A stretch of DNA of 64,000 nt from Ruegeria atlantica (GCF_001458195.1 NZ_CYPU01000007.1:62001-126000); one strand, 5' to 3'; positions 1 to 9,181 are shown, numbered from the stretch's first letter. The notes: generated from the letters alone by a model not told the origin. Translations and numbers: made by a program.

Positions 1-315
1 CTGCCGATGGTCAGCAAGCACATCTCTGATCACATGGACGCGGAAGGCGTGAACAGCGATGACCTGAAGCGCCTGTGGCTGCACCAGGCCAACAAGACGA
101 TGAATGATTTCATCGGCAAAAAGGTTCTGGGGCGCGAGCCCGAAGCAAGCGAACAGCCCAACATCCTGCAGGATTATGCCAACACCTCCTCGGCCGGGTC
201 CATCATCGCGTTTTCCAAGTATTCGGATGACCTGTCAGACGGCGATGTCGGTCTGATCTGTTCCTTCGGCGCGGGCTATTCGGTGGGATCGGTGATTGTA
301 AAGCGGCACGGGTGA
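1..315 (+). CDS. Beta-ketoacyl-ACP synthase III family protein, C-terminal part (cut by window edge)
   Basis: This is the last 104 codons of a KAS III (FabH-like) condensing enzyme; the frame is open to base 1, so the start lies outside. The family condenses an acyl-CoA starter with malonyl-ACP through a Cys-His-Asn triad. The HQAN motif carrying the catalytic His is at about base 82, and the catalytic Asn sits in an NTSSAGS motif at about base 181. The end has the usual glycine-rich FGAGYSVGSV strand. The Cys half is not in the window. Whether it starts fatty acid synthesis or serves a side pathway cannot be decided from this fragment. Confidence 0.85.
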   Translation: MPMVSKHISDHMDAEGVNSDDLKRLWLHQANKTMNDFIGKKVLGREPEASEQPNILQDYANTSSAGSIIAFSKYSDDLSDGDVGLICSFGAGYSVGSVIVKRHG

Positions 316-1351
316 TATGCCGAGGGCACTCGGGGCAAACACCCAGCCAAGGGCCGTCGCCGCTCTCGCGTGTTACTTCCAACCAACGGTTTGGCCCTGA
401 CTTACACCATTGGTACAAGGCTAGGTCTAGTGGCTGAGTGAACGTCGCAACTACCTGATCCGTGTCCAAATTGACCTGCTTTAAACCAGCTTCGGGCAAT
501 ACCGCTTTCAGCGCGTCACCTAGTACGGAAAGCCCGGCCCGTGCCGCAAAATCCGACGTCGGGAATTGTGTCGAAATTTGAAAACTGGAAAACGCCACTT
601 CTTCATCTTTGGGCATTCCGCTTAAACCAGCGACAATCAGCTTTCGTCCCAGATCCTGAGAGGCAATTTCACAGCTTCTTTGAGAGTACCGAGGGCGGGG
701 CCACTTCCAAAGATTGAATCTCAAATGAATCTGGAGTTGCCCCTCCGTTGGCAAAACGTAACGGCTTGGGCATGTTTTTTTGTCCGCAACGCTTGTTGTA
801 CCGTCGATCAGCCAAACACCATCATCGGTTACATCCGTTGTCACCTCGGCCAACTCTTTCAGCCTGAACTTTTCGTCCAAGACCGGACGCACCAAAATCG
901 CATTCGGAAAAGCCTGCGTACAGACCTTTAAAATTACCCGAGACGTTTCGAGCGTGATCCGGTCCAAGTAAGCTCGAAGGTAGGTTGTTTCTCCGGACAG
1001 GTCTGTGTTTCTGTCTGCATCAGGCCTGGCTTCCGTGGGTACAACACCCTGAACGGTGACACCAAATTAGTGGCAGAACTGCCTCAGCGAAATCGTTCCG
1101 TCTAAGGTCGGGCCAACATCAGTCGATAAAATAGGCTCGGCGCTGATGGGGTCGGCACCGGGTTTTTCAGCAATCTGAACGCTCAGCCGACCGCCTCGGT
1201 AGCGAACATAAACATCCCGTTCGTCATGGGTTTGGCCATAGAACTGGCTCGGACATGACCCGCCGCCGTTCAGCAAGGCAAGATCAAGATTCAGAGGTTT
1301 AGGAAGCTTGGGCGTATGGAAGTCAAACATAGTATATCGCGTGATCTCCAT
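203..1351 (-). pseudogene. Hypothetical gene interrupted by an in-frame TAA stop
   Basis: Two leftward open stretches, 1351-1067 and 967-203, lie in the same frame and are separated only by a TAA at 1069-1067. The 33 codons between the stop and the first later start codon (a TTG at 967) read like protein and contain no further stop. The second part has no good start or ribosome binding site of its own. The simplest reading is one gene of about 380 codons broken by a nonsense change. The last 113 bases run antisense into the end of the synthase gene and turn arginine- and proline-rich, so the native stop may also be lost. I do not recognise the family. The alternative is two separate small genes. 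Confidence 0.5.
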
Positions 1352-1393
1352 GCGAATGGCAATTGACCGTAGCGAATAGAAAGCAAACCGTTG

Positions 1394-1855
1394 TCAGCTC
1401 ACGCTTTCTTCTTCCAGATGCAGCTTCATGTCCAGCAGGACCTGTTGCAGCTGGCTCGTTTCCCTCAACAGGCGCTTGGCTTCGTTCACCGTGATGATGC
1501 CATCCTCGATCGCCGATTGATATTCGGTCATCAGCATCGCAAACCGCTGGCTCAGCGCGATGACGTCGGAATTCACTCCGCCAGTGCGGGGGCTGTCGTC
1601 ATTGCGCCCGTCATAGGAAAGGGTGATATTCTTCAGATCGGCAAGCGCCGAGGTGACGTGAGGGAAGTTTGCCACTGCCTCAAGCCGCGCCACCGCATCG
1701 ACCGGCATGAACCGATCAGTATGTTCGATATTGTCAGAATAATAACGGCCCAACGTGGCTTTGGATTTGCCGGTAATCTCGCACGCGGATTCGATTCCCA
1801 CGTCTTTAACCAGCGCTTCTGTGTGTTTTTTCAGGTAGGCCCCGATATCTGCCAT
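1394..1855 (-). CDS. Hypothetical protein with a possible N-terminal helix-turn-helix
   Basis: A 153-residue protein. The first 45 residues (ESACEITGKSKATLGRYYS) look like a compact helix-turn-helix of the kind that decides whether to bind before a variable C-terminal part, and the last 40 residues are helical and probably coiled (INEAK-like stretch, then many Leu and Gln). The start at 1855 is chosen because AAAGGT lies a few bases upstream; in-frame ATGs at 1897 and 1927 lack a ribosome binding site. It stands alone between the broken gene and tdk. I do not recognise a named family and give no function. Confidence 0.65.
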   Translation of the reverse strand: MADIGAYLKKHTEALVKDVGIESACEITGKSKATLGRYYSDNIEHTDRFMPVDAVARLEAVANFPHVTSALADLKNITLSYDGRNDDSPRTGGVNSDVIALSQRFAMLMTEYQSAIEDGIITVNEAKRLLRETSQLQQVLLDMKLHLEEESVS

Positions 1856-2211
1856 GTTTTTACCTTTACTGCCTGCACGCCCCACTAAATCTGCCATTGC
1901 GGGGGAAAGGGAAAAGAAAATTCCCATACTCGATTCATAATTGAAATGTCATATGTTGGCTATCCCTCAGATATGCGGGGGTTTTGTGAGTGAGTGGCGG
2001 CATTTAATGCCGGTAATGAGTGATTGCGGGTCGGTATTCTTGTCCCGCTACGGTTAGGCCGCATGTTGGCCGACGGCGTCGCCGTTGTTGGGGCGGGGGG
2101 ATCCATCCCCAATGGGCTTACGCTCGACCTCCGCAATGACAATGGCGGCGTCGATTTTTTGAAGGCTATTGATGGCTTGCCCGAAGTGGACAGGCGTTTT
2201 AGACCCAACCC

Positions 2212-2790
2212 ATGGCAAAACTATACTTTAATTATTCGACGATGAACGCGGGAAAATCGACCCTGTTGCTGCAAGCCTCGCACAATTACCGTGAGAGGGG
2301 GATGGACACCTATCTGATGACCGCGGCCCTTGATGGCCGGGCCGGTGTTGGCAGGATTGCGTCGCGGATCGGCATATCGGCCGATGCGGACACGTTCGCC
2401 GCCGAAACCGACGTTTTTGCGATGATTGAACAGCGCCTGAAAAAAGGGAACGTCACCTGCGTCTTTATTGATGAGGCGCAATTTCTGACCGAAGAGCAAG
2501 TCTGGCAATTGGCCCGCGCAGTGGATGACCTGCGGGTGCCTGTCCTTGCCTATGGCTTGCGCGTGGATTTTCAGGGCCACCTGTTTCCCGGCTCCGCTGC
2601 CTTGCTGGCGTTAGCGGACGAGATGCGCGAAGTGCGGACCATTTGCGAGTGTGGGCGCAAGGCCACGATGGTCATCCGTCAGGACGAAAACGGTAACGCC
2701 ATCACCGAAGGCGCACAGGTACAGATCGGCGGCAATGAAACCTATGTTTCGCTCTGCCGCAAACATTGGCGCGAGGCCGTCGGGCGCTAG
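2212..2790 (+). CDS. tdk: Thymidine kinase (type II)
   Basis: Phosphorylates thymidine to dTMP in the nucleotide salvage pathway, in the cytoplasm. The 192-residue length is normal for the type II family. It has an N-terminal P-loop (MNAGKST, residues 11-17), a Walker B-like DEAQF motif at residues 87-91 whose Glu is the usual catalytic base, and a zinc site made by CECG near residue 145 and CRKHW near the C terminus. The gene converges with the 2-hydroxyacid dehydrogenase and the two coding ends overlap by 4 bases. The 350 bases upstream hold no convincing gene. Confidence 0.95.
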   Translation: MAKLYFNYSTMNAGKSTLLLQASHNYRERGMDTYLMTAALDGRAGVGRIASRIGISADADTFAAETDVFAMIEQRLKKGNVTCVFIDEAQFLTEEQVWQLARAVDDLRVPVLAYGLRVDFQGHLFPGSAALLALADEMREVRTICECGRKATMVIRQDENGNAITEGAQVQIGGNETYVSLCRKHWREAVGR

Positions 2791-3737
2791 ACCGGGTTCG
2801 GCAAAGGTCGCCCCGCGACGAAAGCTGTAACGTTGTCCAGCGCTATATGCCCCATATCGGTGCGGACCTCTTCGGTCGCGGTGCCAAGATGGGGCAATAT
2901 CGTCACATTCTCCATATCGCGCAGGGCCTGCGGAACGGTGGGTTCGAACTCATAAACATCAAGGCCCGCGCCTGCGATCTGACCGGATTGCAGGGCAGCG
3001 ATCAGAGAGGATTCGTCCACAACTTCTCCGCGCGCGATGTTGATCAAGATGCCCGAAGGTTTCATCGCCTCCAGCACCGGCGCATTGATCAAGTGGCGCG
3101 TTTGCGCACCGCCGGGCACTGCGAGCACCAGGAAATCGACCGCAGCGGCCAGTTCTTTCAGGTCGGGTATGTTTTCTGCGGGAAATTCCACCTCTTTCGG
3201 GCTGCGCGACTGGTACGCCACGTCCATCCCGAAACCAAAATGGCAACGCCACGCAATCGCCTGACCAATGCGGCCCATCCCGACGATCCCAACGCGTTTT
3301 CCGGTCACGTGATGACCCAGCATTTGGGTCGGATGCCAGCCTTGCCATTTGCCCGAACGGACCAGCCGTTCCCCCTCGCCCGCGCGACGCGCGGTCGACA
3401 ACAGCAAGGTAATCGCGATGTCAGCAGTGGCATCGGTAACCGCACCGGGGGTGTTAGTGACTTGAATCCCTGCGGTCTGTGCGGCAGCGACGTCGATATG
3501 GTTGTACCCCACACCGAAATTGGCCAGCAGTTTGCAGCGCGGTTGAGGCACTTCGGAGAAGATTGTGGCCGAAAACTGATCCCCCAACGTCGGAACCACC
3601 ACATCGAACTCAGCCAATGCGCGCCGCATTTCGTCGGGCGACATTGGCAGCGTGCTGCTGCGGATTTCGACGTCGAACTCGGCGCGGGCGCGCGCCTCAA
3701 CAGCGGCGGTCATGGGGCGTGCGATCAACAGTTTCAT
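2787..3737 (-). CDS. D-isomer-specific 2-hydroxyacid dehydrogenase
   Basis: A 316-residue NAD(P)-dependent oxidoreductase of the D-2-hydroxyacid dehydrogenase family, which interconverts 2-keto acids and D-2-hydroxy acids. The nucleotide-binding GxGxxG appears as GMGRIG at about residue 155. The usual catalytic Arg (NIARGEVVDE), Glu (DVYEFEP) and His (LPHLGTAT) are in order in the C-terminal half. Glyoxylate/hydroxypyruvate reductase is a reasonable subfamily guess but the substrate cannot be read from sequence. The start overlaps the stop of the tRNA-binding gene by one base (TGATG), so it is probably the last gene of the ybjN-proC operon. Confidence 0.9.
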   Translation of the reverse strand: MKLLIARPMTAAVEARARAEFDVEIRSSTLPMSPDEMRRALAEFDVVVPTLGDQFSATIFSEVPQPRCKLLANFGVGYNHIDVAAAQTAGIQVTNTPGAVTDATADIAITLLLSTARRAGEGERLVRSGKWQGWHPTQMLGHHVTGKRVGIVGMGRIGQAIAWRCHFGFGMDVAYQSRSPKEVEFPAENIPDLKELAAAVDFLVLAVPGGAQTRHLINAPVLEAMKPSGILINIARGEVVDESSLIAALQSGQIAGAGLDVYEFEPTVPQALRDMENVTILPHLGTATEEVRTDMGHIALDNVTAFVAGRPLPNPV

Positions 3738-4075
3738 CAGTGCATCCGTCCGCCGGTTGGAACCTCGCCATCCGGACCGATCAGAACGATCTCGCCCTTG
3801 TCATCGGGCAGGCCCAGCACCAGAACCTCGGACATGAACTTGCCGATCTGGCGCGGTGGGAAATTGACAACGGCCATCACCTGCTTGCCCACCAACGTCA
3901 TCGGATCGTAATGCGCCGTTATCTGGGCTGAGGTTCGGCGCTCGCCAATTTCGTCACCAAAGTCGATCCACATCTTGATCGCGGGCTTGCGGGCCTCTGG
4001 GTAAGGCTCGGCGCGGACGACCTTGCCGACCCGGATGTCGACCTTCAGAAAATCGTCGAATGAAATCTCACTCAC
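3737..4075 (-). CDS. tRNA-binding domain protein (CsaA-like)
   Basis: A 112-residue single-domain protein with the OB-fold of the tRNA-binding family (CsaA, Arc1p and the C-terminus of bacterial MetRS). It opens with FDDFLKVDIRVGKVV and keeps the family's VVNFPPRQIGKFMSEVLVLG core. CsaA of Bacillus has been described as a secretion chaperone; in proteobacteria the role is unclear. The start is a GTG at 4075 with AAGGAG about 6 bases upstream; the longer in-frame ATG at 4150 lies inside proC. The start overlaps the end of proC by 8 bases, suggesting translational coupling. Confidence 0.88.
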   Translation of the reverse strand: MSEISFDDFLKVDIRVGKVVRAEPYPEARKPAIKMWIDFGDEIGERRTSAQITAHYDPMTLVGKQVMAVVNFPPRQIGKFMSEVLVLGLPDDKGEIVLIGPDGEVPTGGRMH

Positions 4076-4883
4076 GGGACAGCTCCTTGGATCGGTCAGT
4101 TGCGGCCTTGACTGCGCGGTGCAGCAGGTCGGGAAAACCTTCTTCCTCATGCATCAGCACTTCCAGCGCGGCCTGCGTCGTACCATTGGGCGACGTTACG
4201 TTGACGCGCAGTTGCGAAGGGTCCTCGTCGGCCGCCATTGCCAAAGCTCCTGCCCCGGCCACCGTGGATTTGGCAAGCTTCATCGCCAGATCGTGCGGCA
4301 GACCCTGAGCCTGCCCGGCAGCGGCCAGCGTTTCGATCAGATGAAAGACATAAGCCGGACCAGAGCCACTAAGACCTGTCACCGCATCCATCTGCGATTC
4401 TTCCTCAAGGCGAACTGTGTCGCCGATGGCGGACAGCAGGTTTTCGGCAAGAGAAACATCAGCATCCGATGCAACCAAATTGCCAATCAGCGCCGTGATT
4501 CCCTGCCGGATTGCTGCCGGAGTGTTCGGCATGGCGCGCACGATCGGAGTGCCTTCGCCCAGCACATTCTCGAAGGTTGCAATAGACGTACCCGCCGCGA
4601 CCGAGACGAAAAGACTACCGCCACCGCCCAGCGCCTTGATCGATGGCAGCGCATCGCCCATCATTTGCGGCTTGACGGCAACCAGCACGACCGCCGGGGC
4701 CTCGGGTAATGGAGTGTTGATATTGACGCCCTGCGCCTTCAGCCAATCCGAGGGGTACGGATCAATCACCCAGACAGCTGACGCAGGAAGGCCATGCTCC
4801 AGCCAACCGGCGAGCATGGCCGACCCCATCTTGCCGCACCCCAGAAGAACCAGCCCCTGCTCGGCGACGCGTGACATGTCCAT
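4068..4883 (-). CDS. proC: Pyrroline-5-carboxylate reductase
   Basis: Catalyses the last step of proline synthesis, the NAD(P)H reduction of pyrroline-5-carboxylate. The 271-residue length is typical. It has an N-terminal Rossmann motif (GCGKMGSAM, about residues 15-23), a central VAVKPQ strand and the family signature TGLSGSGPAYVF near residue 170. The gene follows the YbjN-like gene after 36 bases and overlaps the tRNA-binding gene, so all four leftward genes probably share a transcript. A second ProC-like protein lacking the signature is encoded at 20617-21378; this copy looks like the true enzyme. Confidence 0.95.
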   Translation of the reverse strand: MDMSRVAEQGLVLLGCGKMGSAMLAGWLEHGLPASAVWVIDPYPSDWLKAQGVNINTPLPEAPAVVLVAVKPQMMGDALPSIKALGGGGSLFVSVAAGTSIATFENVLGEGTPIVRAMPNTPAAIRQGITALIGNLVASDADVSLAENLLSAIGDTVRLEEESQMDAVTGLSGSGPAYVFHLIETLAAAGQAQGLPHDLAMKLAKSTVAGAGALAMAADEDPSQLRVNVTSPNGTTQAALEVLMHEEEGFPDLLHRAVKAATDRSKELSRE

Positions 4884-4919
4884 GATTGCCCCTCTCCTTA
4901 TCCGGTTTGGGGCAAAGCT

Positions 4920-5420
4920 TTACGCGCGGCCGTAGGCCTCTGCAATGGCGACCTGCATTGCATCCTCGGGATCGCGGTTGCCCCAGGTGACCAGTTGGAT
5001 CGCGGGGTAATAGCGCTCGGCGCTCAGAACCGCAGCGGTGATCATCGTGTCGATCTGTTCCGGGCTGGCCATCTGGCCACCCGCTAGAACCAAACCATAC
5101 CTGTAGACCATCAGCTTTTGATTGGCCCAGTAGGTGAACGCCCCTGCCCAGCACTGATCGTTCATCTTGTTGAGCAGCTCATAAAGCACGTTTTCGCGTT
5201 CGGAAGGCGGTTCCATTTCGAAAGAGCACACCATGCGGAGCGTTTCGTCATAGTTGGACCAGGCCAAAGTGATCGAATAGGTGCGCCACTGTCCTTCGAC
5301 AGCCATGGCAATCTGATCATCCCCGATCCGGTCGAAATCCCAGTCGTGGTGTTCCGCAAGATGTTCAACAATGTCGATTGGATGAAGGTCTTCTTCGAGA
5401 AACTGTTCGGAAAGGGCCAT
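4920..5420 (-). CDS. YbjN domain-containing protein
   Basis: A 166-residue soluble protein of the YbjN family, which has a fold related to type III secretion chaperones and no proven biochemical activity. Recognisable features are the N-terminal ADLHPIDIVEHL-like segment, a central run of alternating hydrophobic strands (YSITLAWSNYDETLRMVCSFEM) and a W-rich helix (QCWAGAFTYW). In alphaproteobacteria this gene commonly lies directly upstream of proC, as here with a 36-base gap. It is probably the first gene of the operon. Confidence 0.85.
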   Translation of the reverse strand: MALSEQFLEEDLHPIDIVEHLAEHHDWDFDRIGDDQIAMAVEGQWRTYSITLAWSNYDETLRMVCSFEMEPPSERENVLYELLNKMNDQCWAGAFTYWANQKLMVYRYGLVLAGGQMASPEQIDTMITAAVLSAERYYPAIQLVTWGNRDPEDAMQVAIAEAYGRA

Positions 5421-5732
5421 AATGCCACCTCACTAATCTCTAGCCTTTTAGGGGCTGGCAGCGCCCCAGCGCTAGTTGCTTGCTCTACAAGCCGGGCTTC
5501 CCCAGTCTGCCTGTACTAGATATGGTGCGCCGCGGGCAGGGTTCTGGCAACCCTATTTGTTGGGGATAACAGCAATAAGTTGTGGACAGTCAGCAACGGC
5601 AATCAAAATATCGGTGCCACCGCCAGCTTTGTCTTGATTAAATTTGGTAAGGTGTCAGAATACACACCACCGCACAATCCCAGCGTGGATTGCGCGGCGG
5701 CTTTCTTTTTTAAAATCTCGAGTGTGCGGAAC
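5421..5732. other. Intergenic stretch without a protein gene
   Basis: This 312-base gap separates two leftward genes and has no credible protein reading frame. Its notable content is a hairpin followed by a T run on the plus strand, listed separately, and an AT-rich stretch at 5630-5660 that could hold a rightward promoter. Part of the gap must serve as promoter for the ybjN operon. Confidence 0.6.
5668..5712 (+). terminator. Hairpin plus T tract, intrinsic-terminator-like
   Basis: Arms at 5671-5681 and 5688-5698 pair over 11 positions with one A-C mismatch (14 positions with two mismatches when extended), around a 6-base loop. TTTCTTTTTT follows on the plus strand at 5703-5712. No plus-strand protein gene lies upstream. 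On the minus strand the mismatches become G-U pairs, so it could also end ubiK transcription, but there the T run is missing. Confidence 0.55.
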
Positions 5733-5981
5733 TTATTTGTCCAGCTTGGCTTCAAGCGCCGCAATACGCGCCTCAAGATCTGCGTTCTCTTCGCGCGCTT
5801 TCTGGGCCATGGCGCGCGCAGCATCAAACTCTTCGCGCGTGACGAAATCGCGGTCGGCCAGCCAGCGGTCGATCATCGACTTCATCGCGTTTTCGGCCTC
5901 GTCCTTCGCGCCTTGGGCCACGCCCATGGCATTGGTCATCAGTTGGGAAACGTCATCAAGAATCTTGTTACGGGTTTGCAT
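5733..5981 (-). CDS. ubiK: Ubiquinone biosynthesis accessory factor UbiK (BMFP family)
   Basis: An 82-residue protein of the YqiC/BMFP family. UbiK assists the soluble ubiquinone-biosynthesis complex in Escherichia coli together with UbiJ. The first half is a helix with small residues (MTNAMGVAQGAKDEAENAM), and the second half is a clear coiled coil ending in LEARIAALEAKLDK. Length and layout match the family. It is monocistronic, divergent from lgt, with about 100 bases between the two starts. Confidence 0.85.
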   Translation of the reverse strand: MQTRNKILDDVSQLMTNAMGVAQGAKDEAENAMKSMIDRWLADRDFVTREEFDAARAMAQKAREENADLEARIAALEAKLDK

Positions 5982-6078
5982 GGCTTTACTCCGGTATCGC
6001 GGTTGGTCTCTATATGGGTAAAGAATGGCCCGGGCTCAAGGTTGACTTGCCCCGCTAACCCCGGGCAATGAGACGCAC

Positions 6079-6966
6079 ATGCAGGCTGTTCTGAATTTCC
6101 CCGACCTTTCGCCCGAAGTTTTCTCGATCTCGCTGTTCGGGATGGAGTTCGCACTTAGATGGTACGCGCTGGCCTACATCGCAGGTATTCTGATCGCATG
6201 GCGATTGGGTACTGCGGCACTGAAGCGTCCGGCCCTTTGGCCTGATCAAACACCACCGATGAAACCGCAGCAACTTGAGGATCTGATCACCTGGATCATC
6301 CTTGGGGTGATTCTCGGCGGGCGACTGGGGTTCGTTCTGTTTTATCAACCGGCCTATTACTTATCGCATCCACTAGAGATTTTGATGATCTGGCAGGGCG
6401 GCATGGCCTTCCATGGTGGTTTGCTGGGGGTTGTCGTTGCGTCCTATCTCTATGCTCGGCGTTACCAGGTGCCGGTATTGTCTTTGGCTGATCTGATCGC
6501 ACATGCTGTGCCGCCCGGGCTGTTGTTAGGGCGGTTGGCGAACTTCACTAATGCCGAGCTTTGGGGGCGACCCAGCGACGTTCCATGGGCGGTGATCTTT
6601 CCAGGTGGTGCCGCACAGGACTGCCCGGGTGTTGTGGCCGGGATGTGTGCCAGACACCCCTCGCAGCTTTATGAAGCAGCACTGGAAGGTTTGTTGCTGG
6701 GCGCACTTTTGCTGTGGATGGCTTATCGACGTCGGGCGTTTCACAAGCCCGGTCTGGTGATGGGTGTATTTCTGGCAGGTTACGGTGCCTCGCGTTTCAT
6801 TGTTGAGTTCTTTCGTCAGCCTGACGCACAGTTCGTCTCGCCCGGGAATCCGCTGGGGCTGGCATGGCATGTGGGCGGCTACGGCTTGACGATGGGGCAA
6901 ATGCTGTCGCTGCCAATGATCGCGCTTGGCCTGTGGTTTGCGCTGCGCGCGCGACGCACTCAATGA
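6079..6966 (+). CDS. lgt: Prolipoprotein diacylglyceryl transferase
   Basis: An inner-membrane enzyme that moves a diacylglyceryl group from phosphatidylglycerol to the lipobox Cys of preprolipoproteins, the first step of lipoprotein maturation. The 295 residues contain about seven membrane segments. The Lgt hallmarks are present: [12 protein letters not shown] at the first segment, [21 protein letters not shown] with the essential His, [17 protein letters not shown] and the RHPSQLYEA motif. The stop overlaps the next start as ATGA, so it heads a three-gene coupled unit with the MidA-like gene and pgeF. Confidence 0.96.
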   Translation: MQAVLNFPDLSPEVFSISLFGMEFALRWYALAYIAGILIAWRLGTAALKRPALWPDQTPPMKPQQLEDLITWIILGVILGGRLGFVLFYQPAYYLSHPLEILMIWQGGMAFHGGLLGVVVASYLYARRYQVPVLSLADLIAHAVPPGLLLGRLANFTNAELWGRPSDVPWAVIFPGGAAQDCPGVVAGMCARHPSQLYEAALEGLLLGALLLWMAYRRRAFHKPGLVMGVFLAGYGASRFIVEFFRQPDAQFVSPGNPLGLAWHVGGYGLTMGQMLSLPMIALGLWFALRARRTQ

Positions 6967-8030
6967 ACCTTAAGGATCACCTACTGGCGCAAATTGCGCT
7001 GAATGGCCCGATGAGCGTGGCCGATTTCATGACTGAATGCCTGCTGAACCCTAAGTTCGGGTATTACACCACCCATGATCCGCTGGGTGCGCAGGGGGAT
7101 TTCACCACCGCCCCGGAAATCAGCCAGATGTTCGGAGAAATGATCGGGCTTGCACTGGCGCAAAGCTGGATGGATCAGGACAAGCCGGACAGATTCATTC
7201 TTGCAGAGCTGGGACCGGGTCGCGGCACCCTGATGGCGGATATCCTGCGCGCAACCAGCAGCGTATCCGGGTTTCACGAGGCCGCAGAAATTGTTTTGTT
7301 CGAAGCCTCCCCTGCCCTGCGGGACAGGCAGGCGCAATCGCTGAGCGGTCACAACCCGCGTTGGATCGATACGCTCACCGCCCTGCCCCAAGCCCCCCTG
7401 TTTTTGGTGGCGAACGAGTTTTTTGATGCCCTGCCAGTCCGCCAATTCATTCGTGACAGCGATGGCTGGTGCGAACGTCTGATTGGTGCGCAGGGCGAAT
7501 CGCTGACGTATGGGCTGGGGCCGAACACGGCTCAGGTCGCGCTGACGGATCGCATGGTAGACACCCAAGATGGCGATCTGGTTGAACTTTGCGCGGCCGC
7601 AATTCCGTTCCTGACCGTGATCGCCGGGCGGATCGCCACTTATGGCGGGGCGGGTCTGATCGTGGATTACGGTGACTGGCATTCCCTGGGAGACACGTTT
7701 CAAGCTTTGCAATCACATGAACGTGTTGATCCCCTGCAAGCTCCGGGTCGGGCGGATCTGACCGCGCATGTAGATTTCGAGCCCCTTGCCATAGCCGCAC
7801 GGGCCGCCGGTTGCGCCCATACAAAGCTGACACCTCAGGGCATGTTTCTGGAACGGTTGGGCATCACGGCCCGCGCACAGGCGCTGGCTGCGCCACTCGG
7901 CGGGTCTGAGCTTGAGACGCTCATTGCTGCACATCGCCGGTTGACGCATCCCGAGGAAATGGGAAATCTGTTCAAAGTACTGGGTCTCTATCCTTCTTAC
8001 GCTGCACCTCCACCGGGACTGGAACCATGA
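6963..8030 (+). CDS. SAM-dependent methyltransferase, MidA/NDUFAF7 family (COG1565)
   Basis: A 355-residue class I methyltransferase. Its mitochondrial relative NDUFAF7 (MidA) methylates an arginine of complex I subunit NDUFS2 during assembly; a similar role is possible here but not shown. Family features are the opening [15 protein letters not shown] and [26 protein letters not shown] motifs, the SAM-binding ELGPGRGTL at about residue 80, and [15 protein letters not shown] in the middle. The start at 6963 overlaps the lgt stop by 4 bases; a longer reading frame upstream lies inside lgt and is rejected. Confidence 0.92.
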   Translation: MNLKDHLLAQIALNGPMSVADFMTECLLNPKFGYYTTHDPLGAQGDFTTAPEISQMFGEMIGLALAQSWMDQDKPDRFILAELGPGRGTLMADILRATSSVSGFHEAAEIVLFEASPALRDRQAQSLSGHNPRWIDTLTALPQAPLFLVANEFFDALPVRQFIRDSDGWCERLIGAQGESLTYGLGPNTAQVALTDRMVDTQDGDLVELCAAAIPFLTVIAGRIATYGGAGLIVDYGDWHSLGDTFQALQSHERVDPLQAPGRADLTAHVDFEPLAIAARAAGCAHTKLTPQGMFLERLGITARAQALAAPLGGSELETLIAAHRRLTHPEEMGNLFKVLGLYPSYAAPPPGLEP

Positions 8031-8785
8031 CATTGGAAATTCTGACCTCGGACATCTTATCGCCTGTCCGCCACGGATTCTTCAGCCGTCGGGGCGGTGC
8101 GTCTTCCGGAATATTCGCGGGTTTGAACTGCGGCTATGGCTCGTCTGACCAAACCGAAGCAGTGGCGGTGAACCGTCAGCGCGTGGCCGCCGCGATGGAA
8201 GTCAGCCCAGACTCTTTGGTTGGCGTGCATCAAGTGCATTCCCCAACTGTTCTGACGGTGGACGCTCCGATAAATGGCGACAAACCCAAAGCGGATGCGG
8301 TTGTCACCGCAACCCCGGGACTGGCACTGACGATTCTGACAGCGGATTGCCAACCGGTCCTGTTTGCCGATTCTGACGCGAATGTGATCGGGGCTGCTCA
8401 TGCCGGGTGGCGCGGAGCGTTGGACGGTGTATTGGAGGCAACCCTGGACGCGATGGAGGCATTGGGCGCAAAGCGGGAAAACACTGTGGCTGTCATTGGT
8501 CCTACGATTTCTCAAAACGCCTATGAGGTCGGTCCAGATTTTCTGGATGAATTTGCGGCGGATTCACCCGAAAACCTCAGGTTCTTTGCGAATGGCAATG
8601 GGGATCGGCTGCAGTTCGACCTGCCCGCCTTTGGTCTGCACAAATTGCGGCAAGCCGGGGTGGGTGAGGCCGAATGGACGCGGCACTGCACCTATTCGGA
8701 CCCGGACAGGTTTTATTCCTACCGCCGCTCCACCCACGCGAAAGAAGCCGATTATGGCCGCCTGATTTCCGCCATAAAATTATAG
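8027..8785 (+). CDS. pgeF: Peptidoglycan editing factor PgeF (YfiH/laccase-domain family)
   Basis: A 252-residue protein of the DUF152/YfiH family. Members act on purine nucleosides, and PgeF in E. coli keeps wrong amino acids out of peptidoglycan precursors. Metal-binding residues are in the usual places: GVHQVHS (about residue 65), TADCQPV (about 106) and GAAHAGWRGAL (about 123). The last third carries the family's CTYSDPDRFYSYRR motif. It overlaps the methyltransferase by ATGA and is followed by a terminator-like hairpin at 8801. Confidence 0.92.
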   Translation: MTLEILTSDILSPVRHGFFSRRGGASSGIFAGLNCGYGSSDQTEAVAVNRQRVAAAMEVSPDSLVGVHQVHSPTVLTVDAPINGDKPKADAVVTATPGLALTILTADCQPVLFADSDANVIGAAHAGWRGALDGVLEATLDAMEALGAKRENTVAVIGPTISQNAYEVGPDFLDEFAADSPENLRFFANGNGDRLQFDLPAFGLHKLRQAGVGEAEWTRHCTYSDPDRFYSYRRSTHAKEADYGRLISAIKL

Positions 8786-8800
8786 GGCGCGACCCAAATG

Positions 8801-8825
8801 TGGCAAAAACGCCGCTTTTTTGCCA
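8801..8825 (+). terminator. Terminator-like hairpin after pgeF
   Basis: TGGCAAAAA pairs with TTTTTTGCCA across a 6-base loop, 15 bases after the pgeF stop. The A and T runs are in the arms, so it could work in both directions. It fits as the end of the lgt-pgeF unit. Confidence 0.6.
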
Positions 8826-9052
8826 TATTGTTTGTGTCTACCTGAGTCGAGATATTTTCACTTTTATTGTCCGCGCTCAGGTGTTTACCAGTCGATTATC
8901 CAGCAGTGTGTGACGGTTCGAAAGAAGAGGAACTGCCGACCTTCACTTTTCCTGAATTCATCCCGGATCAGCCTTATCGGTGCCGTATTGGCAGTCCACA
9001 TTGGCTTTCAAAGGGAAACGGGCAATGGCCCACACCGTGAGCAGGAACAAAC
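8826..9052. other. Intergenic region upstream of two small ORFs
   Basis: No protein gene is supported here; reading frames in this part lack ribosome binding sites and coding character. It probably holds a promoter for the small ORFs and Hint-domain gene that follow. A further hairpin (CCGCTG at 9264 with CAGCGG at 9277, no T run) lies between the two small ORFs. Confidence 0.5.
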
Positions 9053-9181
9053 ATGAAGGTTAAATTTCGCTTTCTCAATGCCGTTCTTGCGGCCACAAGA
9101 GAGCAAGCACCGGAGATGCCGTGGAAACGGGTTTCCAGCAATTCGGTCAGGGTAGCGCGCCGCTTGGCACGCCAACGCTGA
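9053..9181 (+). CDS. Small basic protein, 42 residues (putative)
   Basis: A short ORF with AGGA six to eight bases before its ATG. The product starts MKVKFRFLNAVLAATREQ, then has a short PWKR turn and an arginine-rich tail (SVRVARRLARQR). It is an amphipathic, strongly basic sequence with no Cys. I recall small basic proteins of similar style in Rhodobacteraceae but cannot name a family. Its nearest neighbours are the second small ORF and the Hint gene, all rightward. Confidence 0.4.
   Translation: MKVKFRFLNAVLAATREQAPEMPWKRVSSNSVRVARRLARQR

Noticed and set aside
1960..2208. Leftward open frame of 82 codons upstream of tdk.
   Set aside because: No ribosome binding site, Ser/Pro/Thr-rich filler composition, no family resemblance; treated as non-coding.
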